Source: Chlorops oryzae (taxonomy: Eukaryota; Arthropoda; Insecta; Diptera; Chloropidae). From it: 64,000 nucleotides of DNA. Below the pieces are notes generated by a model. The model worked only from the letters and a program-made list of their open reading frames with translations. It did not search any database and had not been told where the DNA came from. Positions 1 through 11,205 of the stretch are shown piece after piece. Within the stretch, counting starts at the first letter, position 1; each line of letters starts with the position of its first letter. The translations under genes were made by a program, and so were the position numbers. The stretch covers positions 68,263,602 to 68,327,601 of the forward strand of contig CM035806.1 of assembly GCA_020466095.1 (NCBI GenBank). The letters are read 5' to 3'.

Positions 1-719
1 CGAAGGAGTTAAGCTATCTTGACGAAATTTGGCGTGACAACTCACAGGCACATGAGTAAGAACAAATTCGAGTGAATGGACCCGATCGAACCATTTTTAG
101 GGGTACCTCCAGTACTAGGGTCTGTTACGAAAATCACAAAAACTGCTCTAAAATCGAAGTTTTTCAACATATTTTAATGAAGTTTGATATAATAACATGA
201 TTCAAGGCAAGTAATACGATTTCTTAAAATTTAAAAAGGGGGCGTGGCAGAAGGGCGGTTTTCGAAAACTGTCCCCTACATCCGAAATTCAAATGGGACT
301 TAAACGAAATTTGGCACTTACGCTTCCTTTGTACCCATTAACATCCACGCAAAAAATTTCCTTGATCGGTCCATTATTAAGCGTAGCTCCAGTACTAGGG
401 TCTGTCACAAAAATCCCAAAACGGTCCCGAAATCGGACTTTTTCGAAATATTTCAATGAAACTTAGATTTGACCGGAAATTTAAGCCTCCAATTAGAAAT
501 GCAAAAAAAAAATGGAAAAGTGGGCGTGCAAAAGGGGCGGTTTTCATAAAGAAATTTAACAAAAGTCGGTATATGGTGCCCCTAATGGCCTTAAAAACCT
601 CTTGAATATTCTTACTTAGTGGTCCTGTGTTTTGGGCGTAGTTCAAAAACTATTTAAATATGTGTGTTTGTCGGGTATTTTATTGTCAGGCTCGCCTGAC
701 TTTAACACCCTTACTTGTC
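1..719 (+). mobile_element. HINE-A copy 1, 5' end outside the window
   Basis: Non-autonomous rolling-circle type element with the architecture of fly INE-1/DINE (Helentron-associated) repeats. The 3' end is complete: a subterminal GTCGGGTAT box at 670-678, a perfect 7-bp hairpin GTCAGGC-TC-GCCTGAC at 685-700, then the terminal ACACCCTTACTTGT. It contains two diverged tandem halves, each with the GGGTACCTCCAGTACTAGGG-like box and a GTGGGCGTGGC box. The same family recurs near 13.1, 18, 20.5-22.5 and 44 kb. The 395-646 reading frame inside it is spurious. The Helentron link rests on structure, not on a database match. Confidence 0.8.
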
Positions 720-1185
720 AAAATTGGTATCTACCAATCGCAGTATCCAAGAATTTACAACCTATTGATTGGTACTAAATTTCTTTAAATTGGATAATTG
801 GTTGAATTTTAATCTCGCAAAGACTTTTATTGATGACAATAAAAATATTTGTCTCAGTTTAAAAGTTATCGTTTGACTAGAAACATAAAAGTCAATATTT
901 AACCATAAAATTTTTTCAAATAAAATAAAAGTCAAAAATTGTCTGTTTTTGTTAAACTTTTATTATAAAAGTTATAACAGTTACGGTCCCTGCTTTTTAA
1001 TGCTTGCAGAACATTGCAGTTAGTCTTTGACTTGTTTGACCCATTTTAAATTCTTATTAACTATATATATCAGAGACATTATAGTTATAAGAAATTAGGG
1101 AAAAAATTGGACTATAACTATTAAAGTTTGTATTAAAAACAACTATTTTTAAGATAACAGTTTCAAACAATGAAAAAGCATTTCA
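720..1185. other. AT-rich spacer, nothing recognised
   Basis: No reading frame of note, no clear terminal repeats. Simple AT-rich DNA between the HINE end and a LINE tail. Confidence 0.6.
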
Positions 1186-1437
1186 TTCTTCTTCTTCTTC
1201 ATCTTCTTGCGTGTTTAACTATACCGGTCTATACCGGGGTCCGCAAAACGCGAGCAGTTTCTCCATTTTGTTCTGTCGGTTGCATCATCCGAGGTAAGTC
1301 CTACAGCCTCTAGGTCCCATTTTATTGTGTCCATCCAGCGCTGTTTCGGACGCCCCCGTTTTCTGCAACCTTGGATTTCCAGTGCGTAGCCTTTCTTTGC
1401 CAAAGTCTCCTCATTTGCTCTCACGACGTTTCCATAC
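1186..1437 (-). pseudogene. LINE ORF2 C-terminal fragment (RTE-like), cut by gap
   Basis: Minus-strand peptide with the GCRKRGRPKQRWMDTIKWDL block, followed by a DDATDRTKWR stretch and the stop at 1215-1217. This basic GRPKxRWxD tail is typical of the C-terminus of RTE-type reverse transcriptase ORFs. Downstream of the stop (1186-1208) is a GAAGAAGATGAAG simple repeat, as expected for the microsatellite 3' tail of RTE elements. The fragment begins in the assembly gap, so its length is unknown. Clade assignment is from motif memory only. Confidence 0.65.
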
Positions 1438-1537
1438 NNNNNNNNNNNNNNNNNNNNNNNNNNNNNNNNNNNNNNNNNNNNNNNNNNNNNNNNNNNNNNN
1501 NNNNNNNNNNNNNNNNNNNNNNNNNNNNNNNNNNNNN
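1438..1537. other. Assembly gap, 100 N
   Basis: Exactly 100 consecutive N, a conventional placeholder for a gap of unknown size. It separates the LINE tail from a tandem satellite, so the collapse of a longer satellite array here is likely. Confidence 0.98.
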
Positions 1538-2230
1538 ATAGCAAAGGAAAATTTGTGAAATTGTGTTGAAAGTCAGTCCTCATTAAAGGACTGACTTTGT
1601 GTTAAAAGTAGTAATCGAGCGTGCTCGAAGTTTAAGGAAAGAAATGAAAATAAGCCAATAAAAATTAAAATTTGTCAAATTGTGTTGAAAGTCAGTCCTC
1701 ATTAAAGGACTGACTTTGTGTTACAAGTAGTAATCGAGTGTGCTCGAAGTTTAAGGAAAGAAATGAAAATAAGCCAATAAAAATTAAAATTTGTCAAATT
1801 GTGTTGAAAGTCAGTCCTCATTAAAGGACTGACTTTGTGTTAAAAGTAGTAATCGAGTGTGCTCGAAGTTTAAGGAAAGAAATGAAAATAAGCCAATAAA
1901 AATTAAAATTTGTCAAATTGTGTTGAAAGTCAGTCCTCATTAAAGGACTGACTTTGTGTTAAAAGTAGTAATCGAGCGTGCTCGAAGTTTAAGGAAAGAA
2001 ATGAAAATAAGCCAATAAAAATTAAAATTTGTCAAATTGTGTTGAAAGTCAGTCCTCATTAAAGGACTGACTTTGTGTTAAAAGTAGTAATCGAGTGTGC
2101 TCGAAGTTTAAGGAAAGAAATGAAAATAAGCCAATAAAAATTAAAATTTGTCAAATTGTGTTGAAAGTCAGTCCTCATTAAAGGACTGACTTTGTGTTAA
2201 AAGTAGTAATCGAGTGTGCTCGAAGATTAA
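1538..2230. repeat. 119-bp satellite array, about six units
   Basis: The anchor TGTGTTGAAAGTC recurs at 1562, 1681, 1800, 1919, 2038 and 2157, a period of exactly 119 bp. Units differ at only a few sites (for example GAGCGTGC versus GAGTGTGC). Every unit contains a perfect 12-bp hairpin: AAAGTCAGTCCT, a 6-base CATTAA loop and the reverse complement (1569-1598 in the first unit). The array abuts the N gap on the left and ends at CTCGAAGATTAA on the right. No coding potential. Confidence 0.95.
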
Positions 2231-2513
2231 TTTTGATTAAAACAAAAAAGGATTGTGCCATTTCCTTGATTGTGAAAAAAAAAGGAAGAAAAAAAAAAGA
2301 GAAATAAATAAACATAGTGAACTAAAATTTAATTCTGGTGCGTTTTTTTTAAAAAAGAGAAAGAAAAAAAAAAAGAAATATTGTAACAACGACACCCCCT
2401 TTTTTACCCTTTTTTCCCCTTTTTTCAAACAAAAAAAAAAAAGTAGGAAACAATAACGTTACACTCCTTCTTCCCCTTTTTCAAACGAAAAGGGAAGAAG
2501 ATAAAAAAAAACG
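2231..2513. other. Low-complexity poly-A / poly-T tract
   Basis: Long A runs followed by C/T-rich runs. A loose inverted repeat lies at 2455-2518, where the ACGTTACA-type ends face each other around AAACG. Small frames here are composition artefacts. Confidence 0.7.
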
Positions 2514-3419
2514 TTACAGGAGGCTCTCCTTGTAGGGTTGCCATTCCGATGTTAATTTCGCTTCGTTGAAGTGTTTTCTACAATTCTTCCTTAGGGTCGC
2601 AATATCTGCATTCCACCAAGGAGGTTTAGGCTTACCCCGAAATTTCGTTGGGTTACATGCAAATCTTGCTGCGGCCGAATAGGCCGACGTTAAGGTACTA
2701 ACCGCACTATCTAAGCTTCTAATGCTCTGGATAGGTGCAGGAGCCCTTTTCAGTTTTAGTTCTAGGAAGGAATTAAACTTCTCCCAGTCCGTGTTCCTCC
2801 TTTTCTCGTACCTTGTAGTAGCTTTCAAGTCTAAGCCTGCAACTACAAAGGTGATGTATCTATGGTCCGACAGCGAGCAGTCCGAGGACACTTTCCACTG
2901 TTGGACCATACATGACGACCTCTCACTAACTAATGTGAGGTCTATGACCTCCCTACGATTTGAGGTCATAAAGGTAGGCTCTTCACCTACGTTCGCTATG
3001 GTAAGCTTGTTACATAATATGTAATCAAAAAGTGACTCACCCCTCTCATTAGTATCCGTGCTACCCCACACCTGGTGATGTGAGTTGGCGTCCGTTCCTA
3101 TGATTATAGGGATGTGCTTTCGGTTGGCCTCCGACGTCAAAGCCCTTTGAAGGTTGCTTGGTGGGTTAGGCCCCTGATCATGCGCCATGTAACATGACGC
3201 AATCCATACTGGCAAGCCCTTTATTCCGACCGCTATGCTTGCGTTGTCGTTATCGCAGAACCTGTTGAGTACAATAAGATTAATGTTATTCTTTATAAGG
3301 ATACATGCCCGTGCCTTGCATGTACCAGGTGATATCAGGGTGTACCCTGTAGAGTTTAGTCCACAAACCCGCTCATTGGAGATCCAGGGTTCCTGGGTTA
3401 GACAAATGTCCTCCCTCAA
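2514..3419 (-). pseudogene. LINE ORF2 apurinic endonuclease domain, truncated (R1/LOA/I-like)
   Basis: Endonuclease (EEP fold) portion of a non-LTR retrotransposon polyprotein. Visible motifs are LTQEPW near the N-terminus (metal-binding Glu region), GTDANSHHQVWGS in the middle, and SDHRYI near residue 190 (catalytic Asp-His). After the domain the frame runs through a linker ending GKPKPPWW and stops at 2514, before any reverse transcriptase. The wording differs clearly from the Jockey endonuclease at 50.5-53.2 kb, so this is another clade, probably R1/LOA/I-like. Both ends are truncated. At about 3420 it meets a Jockey fragment on the opposite strand. Confidence 0.75.
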
Positions 3420-3420
3420 A

Positions 3421-6400
3421 TCGATGAAGCGGCAGCAACCCTGAATTCAATATTAACTTCAGCGGCGGAGCATTCTACCCCAAAAACCTTTGAGCCTGCC
3501 GTTAGAAATTTTCATCATACTAATAGTCATATTGAAAGATTATTGCGAGAAAAACGTAGATTGAGAAGAGAATGGCAACAACATAGGTCCCCTGGCAGTA
3601 AAGCTAGACTCAATACAGCTTCAAAGCAACTTAAAACTGCTCTTCAAAAAGACCAAGACAGGAAAAACTATAATTTCATTTCAAATCTTGCACCCAATAG
3701 CACGTCGAAAGAGTCATTATGGCGAGCTCTCAAAATAAATAATTCACCCATAGAACATGAATCTCCCTTAAGGAATTCAAGAGGAAACTGGGCAAGAAGT
3801 GATGAGGAAAAAGCGTCAGTCTTTGCTCAACACTTGTGCTCGGTTTTTCTACCAAACCCACCGGTAAACGGCCTTAGATTTCCCCTCTGCGAGGTGAACA
3901 ACCAAATTATCCCTATAACATTTAATGCCAATGAAATAAAATGCATAATTAAGGAAAATTTTTGCGAGAAAAAATCTCCAGGCTATGACTATATAACCCC
4001 AAAAATGATCAAGGAATTCCCATACATTGCTCTCACGTACGCAGCACGACTTTTTAATGCTATTGTGAGCTTCTCCTACTTCCCTGTGATATGGAAAGAA
4101 TCGGTCATCATGATGATACTGAAGCCCGGAAAAGACCCGACGACAGCCAGCTCATATCGCCCAATAAGCCTTCTCCCCTGCTTATCTAAGCTCTTTGAAA
4201 AAGCTCTTCTTATAAAAATAACGCCATACATCCACGAGAATAACTTTATCCCTGCTCATCAATTTGGCCTTAGAAAAAAACATGGAACTATTGAACAGGT
4301 AAATCTTATCACTCGTGAAATTCGTAACGCCTTCGAAAAAAAAGAATATTGTTCTGCAATATTCCTAGATATCGCTCAAGTTTTCGACAAAGTGTGGCAT
4401 GGGGGTCTTATTGCTAAAATAAAGTCCCTACTCCCTCAAAATTTTCACGAAATTCTTATATCATACCTCCAAAATAGATTCTTTAGAGTAAGAGTTAATG
4501 AATTTATAACGGAAAAATTTGAAATTAAAGCAGGAGTCCCGCAAGGCAGTGTATTAGGCCCCTCTCTTTACCTTCTTCTAACAGCCGACATCCCCACTAG
4601 TGATAATATTGTAATGTCAACTTTTGCTGACGACACAGCATTATTGAGCTGCCACCGCGATCCCATGGAAGCATCAAGAATCCTACAAGAACATATGCAA
4701 TTAATTGAAAATTGGCTCTCTACCTGGCGAATTAATGTAAACGAAGGTAAATGTAAACACATTACATTTACGCTTAGAAGAGGTATAAGCCCTGCTATTC
4801 TCCTTAAAGGAGTCTCCATCCCCCAAGTAAATAGTGTAATCTACTTAGGAGTCCACTTAGATAAACGATTAACTTGGCGAAAGCACATCGAAGCAAAGAG
4901 GACCAATCTGAAACTTAAAGCATCAAAAATTCACTGGCTAATTAACTATCGCTCCCCTCTTAATATGGAGCATAAAGTTCTATTATATAATAGTGTATTA
5001 AAGCCAATCTGGTCTTATGGCATTGAGTTGTGGGGAAATGCCTGCGCATCCTCTATAGAAATAATCCAAAGAGCTCAATCGAAAATTCTTAGAATCATTA
5101 CAGGTGCTCCATGGCCCAAGCGACACAGATATCAAATTTGGAGAGTATTCTTAGACATAAAACTCTTTGAATGCTCTTTAGAAGGTGTTTGAAAAACTTA
5201 ATGTCTTTGAAAACTCTCTGAAAAGTATAATAAAAACTTTAAGAAATATCGTGTCTCAAAAAACTCTTTCAAACGTCTTTAGAACACTTCAAAAATCGGA
5301 TGTCTTAGAAAGCTCTCAATAAACTCTTTGAACAGCGTCCGAAGACCGATTTCCGATAACGTTTTTTTTAACTCTTCGGAAACTCTCATATTGGTATTTC
5401 AAAGAGGTAACACAAACATATTTAGAAAACTCTTCAAAACACATTTTAAAGAGCTTTGTGAGAGTAGGCCTCTATATTCCTGTTTATAAAGACCTTTCAG
5501 AGATTTTCAGTGACGTCACGTCTTTGGAAACTCTTACAAAGAACTTATTGAGAGGGAATAGTGAGTCATTAGATTTTATTGCTTGTTTTTGACTTTTTTT
5601 TCATTTACGCAGGGTTGACATTAACAAGTGAGAACCGAAATAACAAAAGCAAAATAAAAATGCAGCTCTTATCAGAGGTGTTATTTAGCTTGAAACGAAA
5701 AAATTCTGATGCAACTCTAAATTTGTCTGCTCATTATTGAGACCTTTAACTCTTCAGAAGGTCTTCAAAAGACATTTGGAAATCCGCCATATTTTTGGGT
5801 CTAAGTTGCATGTTGTTTATTTTTAAACAATCAACCAAAACTTTTTTTATGCTTTATGAAAATGTTGATTTCAAATTAAAAAGGGAAAATGCCTGAAATA
5901 AGTTTTCTATTATTACAGAATAAAATTTAAAAAAAAACGGAAAGAAATTTTAAAAAATAACGATTTTTAAACTTAAATATTTTTGCAAAACATTAATATT
6001 TTAAAGGCGCGTGAAAATTTAGTGGGGTAGAATATATCATATTGCCGATGAACTGATATCCGTTTTCATTTTTATGTTCAAATAATCGAGATATTTCATT
6101 ACAATTTTTAATATTTTTTTATTACATTATAATCTCCACACGTGTCCTTTTGTGTTCAAAATATTTCCAACATTGAATATGTAGGACGTCTTTTGTGTTT
6201 CTTCTTAAAGAAAATGAAATAGGATATATTTTATAAAACGTATGAGCATATTTGCGTCCCTATCACGCACACTGACTGATGATGACATAATAATTCAGTC
6301 TTTCAAAGAACTCTTAAAGATGTTTTAAAGATCTTTCAAAGAGTTCTCAAAGACTTCCTAGAGAGAAAACTGATTGTTTTTTAAGTCTCTAAAAACTCTC

Positions 6401-6751
6401 ATAAGGCCCCTAAGCCCCGCCTTTTTGCGTCCTTTTAGTCTTTAGAAGGTCTTCAAGAGCGCTCAAAGAGCTTTTCTGAGAGCATAAGCTCTCATTAATT
6501 AGTCTCTGAGCGCTCTTGAAGACCGTTTAAAGACAAGTTGTGTCGCTTGGGGGTACACACGTAATGAAAGCATTCATCGCGATCTGCAAGTCCCACTTAT
6601 TAAGGACGAAATCGTTCGCCTAAAATCATCCTATCATGAGAAGCTAAGAAATCACTCGAATCAGCTGGCAAGAAGCCTTAACAATACAACACGTCGAACA
6701 CGGTTACGAAGAAAGGACCTTCCGTCCGCTTCTATTATTTTGGAAACATAA
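3421..6751 (+). pseudogene. Jockey-like ORF2 (reverse transcriptase), 5' truncated and split by an insertion
   Basis: The open frame from about 3421 to 5114 encodes the pre-RT region, the RT (SPGYDYITPKM, SYRPISLLPCLSKLFEK, FLDIAQVFDKVW, GVPQGSVLGP, TFADDTALL) and the conserved SKILRIITGAPW tail. A 1437-bp element sits directly after the PW codons. The frame resumes at 6554 with YTRNESIHRDLQV and ends at TAA 6749-6751, matching the C-terminus of the intact Jockey copy at 50.5 kb. Apart from the insertion and the missing endonuclease there is no frameshift in the surviving part, so the copy was fairly young when hit. The two Jockey elements are clearly related but not the same family. Confidence 0.9.
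5115..6551 (+). mobile_element. CCCAAG-ended TIR element, copy 1 (1437 bp)
   Basis: Starts CCCAAGCGACACA and ends TGTGTCGCTTGGG, perfect 13-bp terminal inverted repeats. It sits inside a Jockey frame; comparison with the uninterrupted codons gives a 2-bp target duplication (GG). A second copy lies at 16061-17488. There is no transposase frame. The interior, especially both subterminal thirds, is dense in degenerate copies of a short CTTTGAAAACTCT / AGAGTTTTCAAAG-like motif. Superfamily unassigned; 2-bp duplications could suit a CACTA-like group, but the terminus is not CACTA. Confidence 0.85.
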
Positions 6752-7103
6752 CACCGATACTCTGTTATCTGCACCTCGCTCGTGCATGTCAGACGTTTGG
6801 CCAATTAAGGAATCATACAGATTGAGCCACCTCGCTCGTGCACGCTCAACGCTCAATGCTCCTAACTACCATCAGAGTAGCCGTTCCAGCCAATCAATTT
6901 TACGCACCTTGCTCGTGCGCACCGTACGCTTATCCAACCAAGGATTCACTAAGCTTGACGCACCTCGCTCGTGCATGATCAAGACTCATCCCAGCAACGG
7001 ACGCGGCTTAACAGAAATAAGTCCTCAGCAGCCCAGTTTCTCAAATAGAGGCCCGTTGGAATCAAAACTATTATATCTCTGTATGAATAGTTAAGTTATA
7101 TTA
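6752..7103 (+). repeat. Jockey 3' UTR with repeated GCACCTCGCTCGTGCA motif
   Basis: Downstream of the Jockey stop, near-identical copies of GCACCTCGCTCGTGCATG lie at about 6771, 6827, 6904 and 6960, spaced 56, 77 and 56 bp. Each can fold on itself (GCAC..GTGC). The intact Jockey at 50 kb has its own, different repeats in the same position. HINE-C1 is inserted at the end of this UTR. Confidence 0.7.
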
Positions 7104-8344
7104 AAACAAGTAAAGAAGTTTACATCGGCAAAGCCGATTGCACACATACCTTTTCCTCAGCCTAAAATATGTTAAAACATTACCTTACCGAAAATTCCTG
7201 CGGTTTTCGTTGTTCTAGCTTGGATATCTATTTATACCTTATCTGTACTTCGATTTAGGTTCTAAAACTCGAGATTATTATTAAGCAAAAAAATTTCGCG
7301 AATGGTGGTCATGGTCAAATTTTAACCGTTAGAGGACAATATGTCTAGCTGCGAAATACTCAATTCAAAATAGTGAAAATCAAATTTTCGCGAATTTCGC
7401 GGATGGTGGTCTTGATCAAATTTTAACCCTTAGAGGAAATTTAGTTTAGCTGCGAAATACTCACTTCAAAATAGTGAAAATCAAATTTTTGCGAATTTCG
7501 CGGATGGTGGTCTTGATCAAATTTTAACCCTTAGAGGACATTTTGTTTAGCTGCGAAATACTCAATTAAAAATAGTGAAAATCAGGTTTTCGCGAATTTC
7601 GCGGATGGTGGTCTTGATCAAATTTTAACCCTTAGAGGACATTTTGTTTAACTGCGAAATACTCAATTCAAACTAGTGAAAATCAAATTTTCGCGAATTT
7701 CGCGGATGGTGGTCTTGATCAAATTTTAACCCTTAGAGGACATTTTGTTTAGCTGCGAAATACTCAATTAAAAATAGTGAAAATCAGGTTTTCGCGAATT
7801 TCGCGGATGGTGGTCTTGATCAAATTTTAACCCTTAGAGGACATTTTGTTTAACTGCGAAATACTCAATTCAAAATAGTGAAAATCAATTTTTGCGAATT
7901 TCGCGAAATGTGGTCATGGTCAAAATTTATCCATAATGGACGACTTTATTTGGCGGCAAAATACACAATCAGAAGAAGCAAAAAAATAATTTTTGTATTC
8001 AGATATGAGAATAAGAGAAAGAGTGTTTTTTTCTATTGTGTAGGATGATGACCATAGTTATAGCGATGTCGCAATTTTTTTTCAGCGAAAGCTTAAGTCT
8101 ACATAGTAGCTATACACACACCAAATTTCAATAAGCTGGGATGTATAGTAAAAAAGTTATCCAGGAAAAACGGTAAAAATCGTGATTGTGAAACTTCTGA
8201 ACCTTTTCCCACGACCCAAGAAGGGACTACGAAAAAAATTTGTATGCAGTTTTTCGGACATTTACCTGGTTGAAGTCCATGCCAAATTTCAATATGATAT
8301 CTTTCATGGCTTAGGAGTAAATTACGAAAAACTAAAGTGTGACC

Positions 8345-8396
<52 letters not shown>

Positions 8397-8525
8397 TGGC
8401 TAGATCGATTCCTCTTGTCACCCTGATCAAGAATATAAATATATGTCTATATCTACCGCGACTCCTTTGGTATGTTACATACACCGTGCCAAACTTAATA
8501 TACCCTTTCCTTCGGAAAAGGTATA
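7104..8525 (-). mobile_element. HINE-C copy 1, full length
   Basis: Reverse-oriented element. The 3' end (low coordinate) is AAACAAGTAAAG, with hairpin ATCGGC-AAA-GCCGAT at 7124-7138 and the subterminal box ATACCTTTTCC at 7146. The 5' end at 8525 carries the matching inverted box, itself part of a terminal palindrome. A (GACA)n microsatellite fills 8341-8396. Near the 3' end are 101-bp tandem units: the GGATGGTGG anchor recurs at 7401, 7502, 7603, 7704 and 7805. This is the Helentron/DINE layout. The small frames crossing the microsatellite are spurious. Confidence 0.85.
7290..7930. repeat. 101-bp tandem repeat inside HINE-C1, about six units
   Basis: Exact 101-bp spacing of the TGGTGGTC(T/A)TG anchor. 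Units contain TTCGCGAATTTCGCG and CTGCGAAATACTCAAT boxes. Shorter, differently ordered sets of the same unit are found in the HINE-C copies at 36.5 and 37.4-38 kb. Internal tandem expansion is known in Drosophila DINE-TR1 elements. Confidence 0.9.
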
Positions 8526-8789
8526 AAAATAAGATTTGAATAATTACTGTTAGTTCCCACCCAAAGGAAGATCCAGTAAAGAGAAGCAAAGTTTAAATAA
8601 AAAAAAAAAAATAAAAAAAGCAGATTTATGCGTTTTTTGTCTCTGATCTAGAAACGTAGGGCCAAATTTGTTGCACCCGCGATGTCAATTTAAATCGTTC
8701 TCAGGACTTTAATAGTATTATTTTGAATTACTTGTGACCTAATATGCAATGAAAATATTAAGATGTAGCCCTTTCAAGACTATTTTTAT
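8526..8789. other. Spacer between HINE-C1 and HINE-B1
   Basis: AT-rich, with an A-rich run at 8600-8620. Nothing recognised. Confidence 0.5.
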
Positions 8790-9835
8790 TATACCCAGCG
8801 TAAGCGGGGAATATTAGTTTTGTGCACATCTTGTAATAGGGAGAATTAAGCTCCGGAGATATAGAAAAATATATATAGAAATGATCAGGATCGAAAACTG
8901 AATCGATTTAGACATGTCCGTCTGTCCGTCTGTCCGTCTGTCCGTCCGTCCGTCCGTCCGTGGTCGGATCTCCTCCGAAACGGCTGAACCAATGAAGTCG
9001 AAATTTGGCATTCATGTATATCGGGGTCCGAGTATGATCCTAAGTAAAAATGGGAGACATCCGCCCACTGCCACGCCCACAAATGAATTTATTGTGTTTC
9101 AATAAAATGCTTGTAACTTGCGAACCACTCAACACATTCCATTGATATTTGGTGTGCTGGTAAACTACGAAAAGGGACATATCCTGGCAAAAAATGGACG
9201 CCGCCCTCCTCGAGCCACGCCCACAAATAAGCCCAAAAATAAGGGCTTATCGTAACTTGTGAAGTAAAAGGCGTAGAAGCTTCAAATTCGCAGCATCGCT
9301 TGACCAAGGCAAATGAAAGGTGTAGGAACAAAAATGTATGTAGCCCGCCCACTGCCACGTCCACAAATAGAGAATTTTCATAACTTCCGAAGTAAAAGGC
9401 GTAGAAGCTTCAAATTCGCAACATAGGTTCACCAAGGCGAATGAAAGGTGTAGGAAAATTTTTTTTATGGCCCGCCCACTGCCACGCCCACAAATGAAGA
9501 TTGTTCGTAACTTCCGAAGTAAAAGGCGTAGAAGCTTCTAATTCGCAACATAGGTTCACCAAGGCGAATGAAAGGTATAGGAAAAATTTTTTTTGGCCCG
9601 CCCACTGCCACGCCCACAAATGAAGATTTTTCGTAACTTCCGAAGTAAAAGGCGTCGAAGCTTCAAATTCGCAACATAGGTTCACCAAGGCGAACGAAAG
9701 GTGTAGGGAAATAATTTATGTTGCCCTCCCACTGCCACGCCCACAAATAGAGAAGCAAAACATAGTGCGCTCATAATGTCGGGACGCTGGGTATTTCAAA
9801 GTCGGGCTTGAACGACTTTAGCTTTCTTACTTGTT
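8790..9835 (+). mobile_element. HINE-B copy 1
   Basis: Starts TATACCCAGCGTAAGCG. The subterminal box is repeated inverted near the 3' end as CGCTGGGTAT (9785-9794), followed by an imperfect hairpin AAAGTCG..CGACTTT (9798-9819) and the end TTTCTTACTTGTT. A (TCTGTCCG)n microsatellite lies at 8914-8961. The body holds about four to five 126-bp units with ACTTCCGAAGTAAAAGGCG and GCCCACTGCCACGCCCAC boxes (anchors about 9250, 9379, 9506, 9631). Minus-strand frames here are artefacts of the repeat. Confidence 0.85.
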
Positions 9836-10056
9836 AAAAATGTTTTTAATTTAGTTACAATAAACTAAAACATACGTGTAAATGTTGCACCCGCGATAAT
9901 GGAATCGCCCAGTTACTTTCTCAGATCAAATACTTTGCTTTTGTTTCAACAGTCTGACAGCGGCAGCTGACGACGGCAATGGGGCATTAAACTTGTGTAA
10001 AGCGTTTTTAATTAGTGGATAATTATGAAGCATCGATAATGATTTTGACTTAACCG

Positions 10057-10811
10057 CTAAATAGGCCAAGAACTCGTTTTCAGAAGCAATGCCAGACAAT
10101 TTTTCTTCAGAAGTTTGTAGAAAATTAAAAGAGTACCAATCAAAAGGTAATTTTTGTACGCAATGCTACAAATCGTACCATCTATAGAAAAATGGAAGAA
10201 ACATGAAACATCAATTTCAGAGGGAATTGGTGTGAGCTGCTCTTCATCGTTAACCACAGCATTCTTCGCTATCTGTAACATTCTGGCTTCAATATCTATG
10301 TCAAAGTTGGGGTTTAGTGCCTTCACCCACAGACATTTGACTGCGGGACAGAGAACTGAGGCCACAATGGCTATTTCGGCGCTTTTGTCTAAGCTGAAAT
10401 ACGACGAAAAACGTGCATTGACTCAACCCATCATTTACATAGCCAATGTTTTTAATTGGGTACTGCTATTACTTAATGGCGTTTCGGCGTATTTTATTTT
10501 GTTGGTAGCCAAGGATGGTAGCAAATATCCAAACATCATGCCATCGTCCCTTTGTAGGGAATCGATGGCCTCTGCCATACGCTGTAAAAGCTCAACATAT
10601 TCAGCCGAATATTGAAGTTCTTTATCCAAAAACCTTTCAATATAAAGCATAATTCGAGGAATTTGGACCTATGTGACAGCAAGTCTTTCACAGCGTCATG
10701 CAGCGAGTTCCATCGCATCACCACAGGATATTTCAGCTGAGACCCCAATATTGAAATAATTTGCTCGGTCTTGATTTTGGTCTGTTGACTTTTGTCCATA
10801 ACGCGTTGCAT
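10057..10811 (-). pseudogene. hAT-like transposase remnant
   Basis: Three consecutive minus-strand frames join into one degenerate protein: 10811-10536 begins with YPVVMRWNSLHDAVKDLL, 10650-10435 continues with AEYVELLQRMAEAIDSLQRD, and 10365-10057 has ASVLCPAVKCLW. The TRWNS-type motif followed by a predicted helical segment and an A(S/A)xLxPxxK-like block is the central to C-terminal layout of hAT transposases. At least two frameshifts separate the parts, so it is dead. No TIRs for this element were identified. The family call is from motif pattern alone. Confidence 0.6.
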
Positions 10812-11205
10812 TTCTTTAAAATCTTGAAAAATAAATTACAGTTACAAAAAGTACTTAAATTCTAATAGAAAGTACTATATATGTATGTTTATTTTATTTG
10901 CTTATGCTTAGTATAAATTAAACTGTTTGATTTCAAAAGTTTATTGAAATCCGTTATGCGATGCACATCTTATGTGATTGGAAGCAATCCCTCCAAATTT
11001 GTTTTTGTTAAATCGATTAATACTCCCCATAATCCGTTTCAATTTCTTCATCATCATGGCTCACAAAGTTCTCTTGATTCACAAAGGCCTTAAGAAAACT
11101 TCTTCCATTATCAGTAGTTACGAATATCTATACACTCAGAGAATTATTACAATCTAACTTTAAGAATAAAAATCTAAAATTTAGTTAGCAACATTCTTGC
11201 ATTTT
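10812..11205. other. AT-rich spacer with a possible TIR-element left end
   Basis: Mostly featureless. At about 11133 the string TACACTCAGAGAAT resembles the TA + CAC..AGAGAAA ends seen elsewhere in the window and is followed by a TAAAATTTAG-type motif that reappears beyond HINE-B2 (12753-13000). HINE-B2 may therefore split such an element; no right end was found. Confidence 0.3.

Noticed and set aside
7290..7930. Possible CRISPR-like array
   Set aside because: The 101-bp repeat is continuous, without unique spacers, inside a eukaryotic HINE. The 119-bp satellite at 1538-2230 was rejected for the same reason.
8182..8589. Frames crossing (GACA)n tracts (also 19243, 22093, 35827, 36990, 38292)
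   Set aside because: Three of the four-base repeat's frames stay open by chance; they recur in every HINE copy and are not genes.
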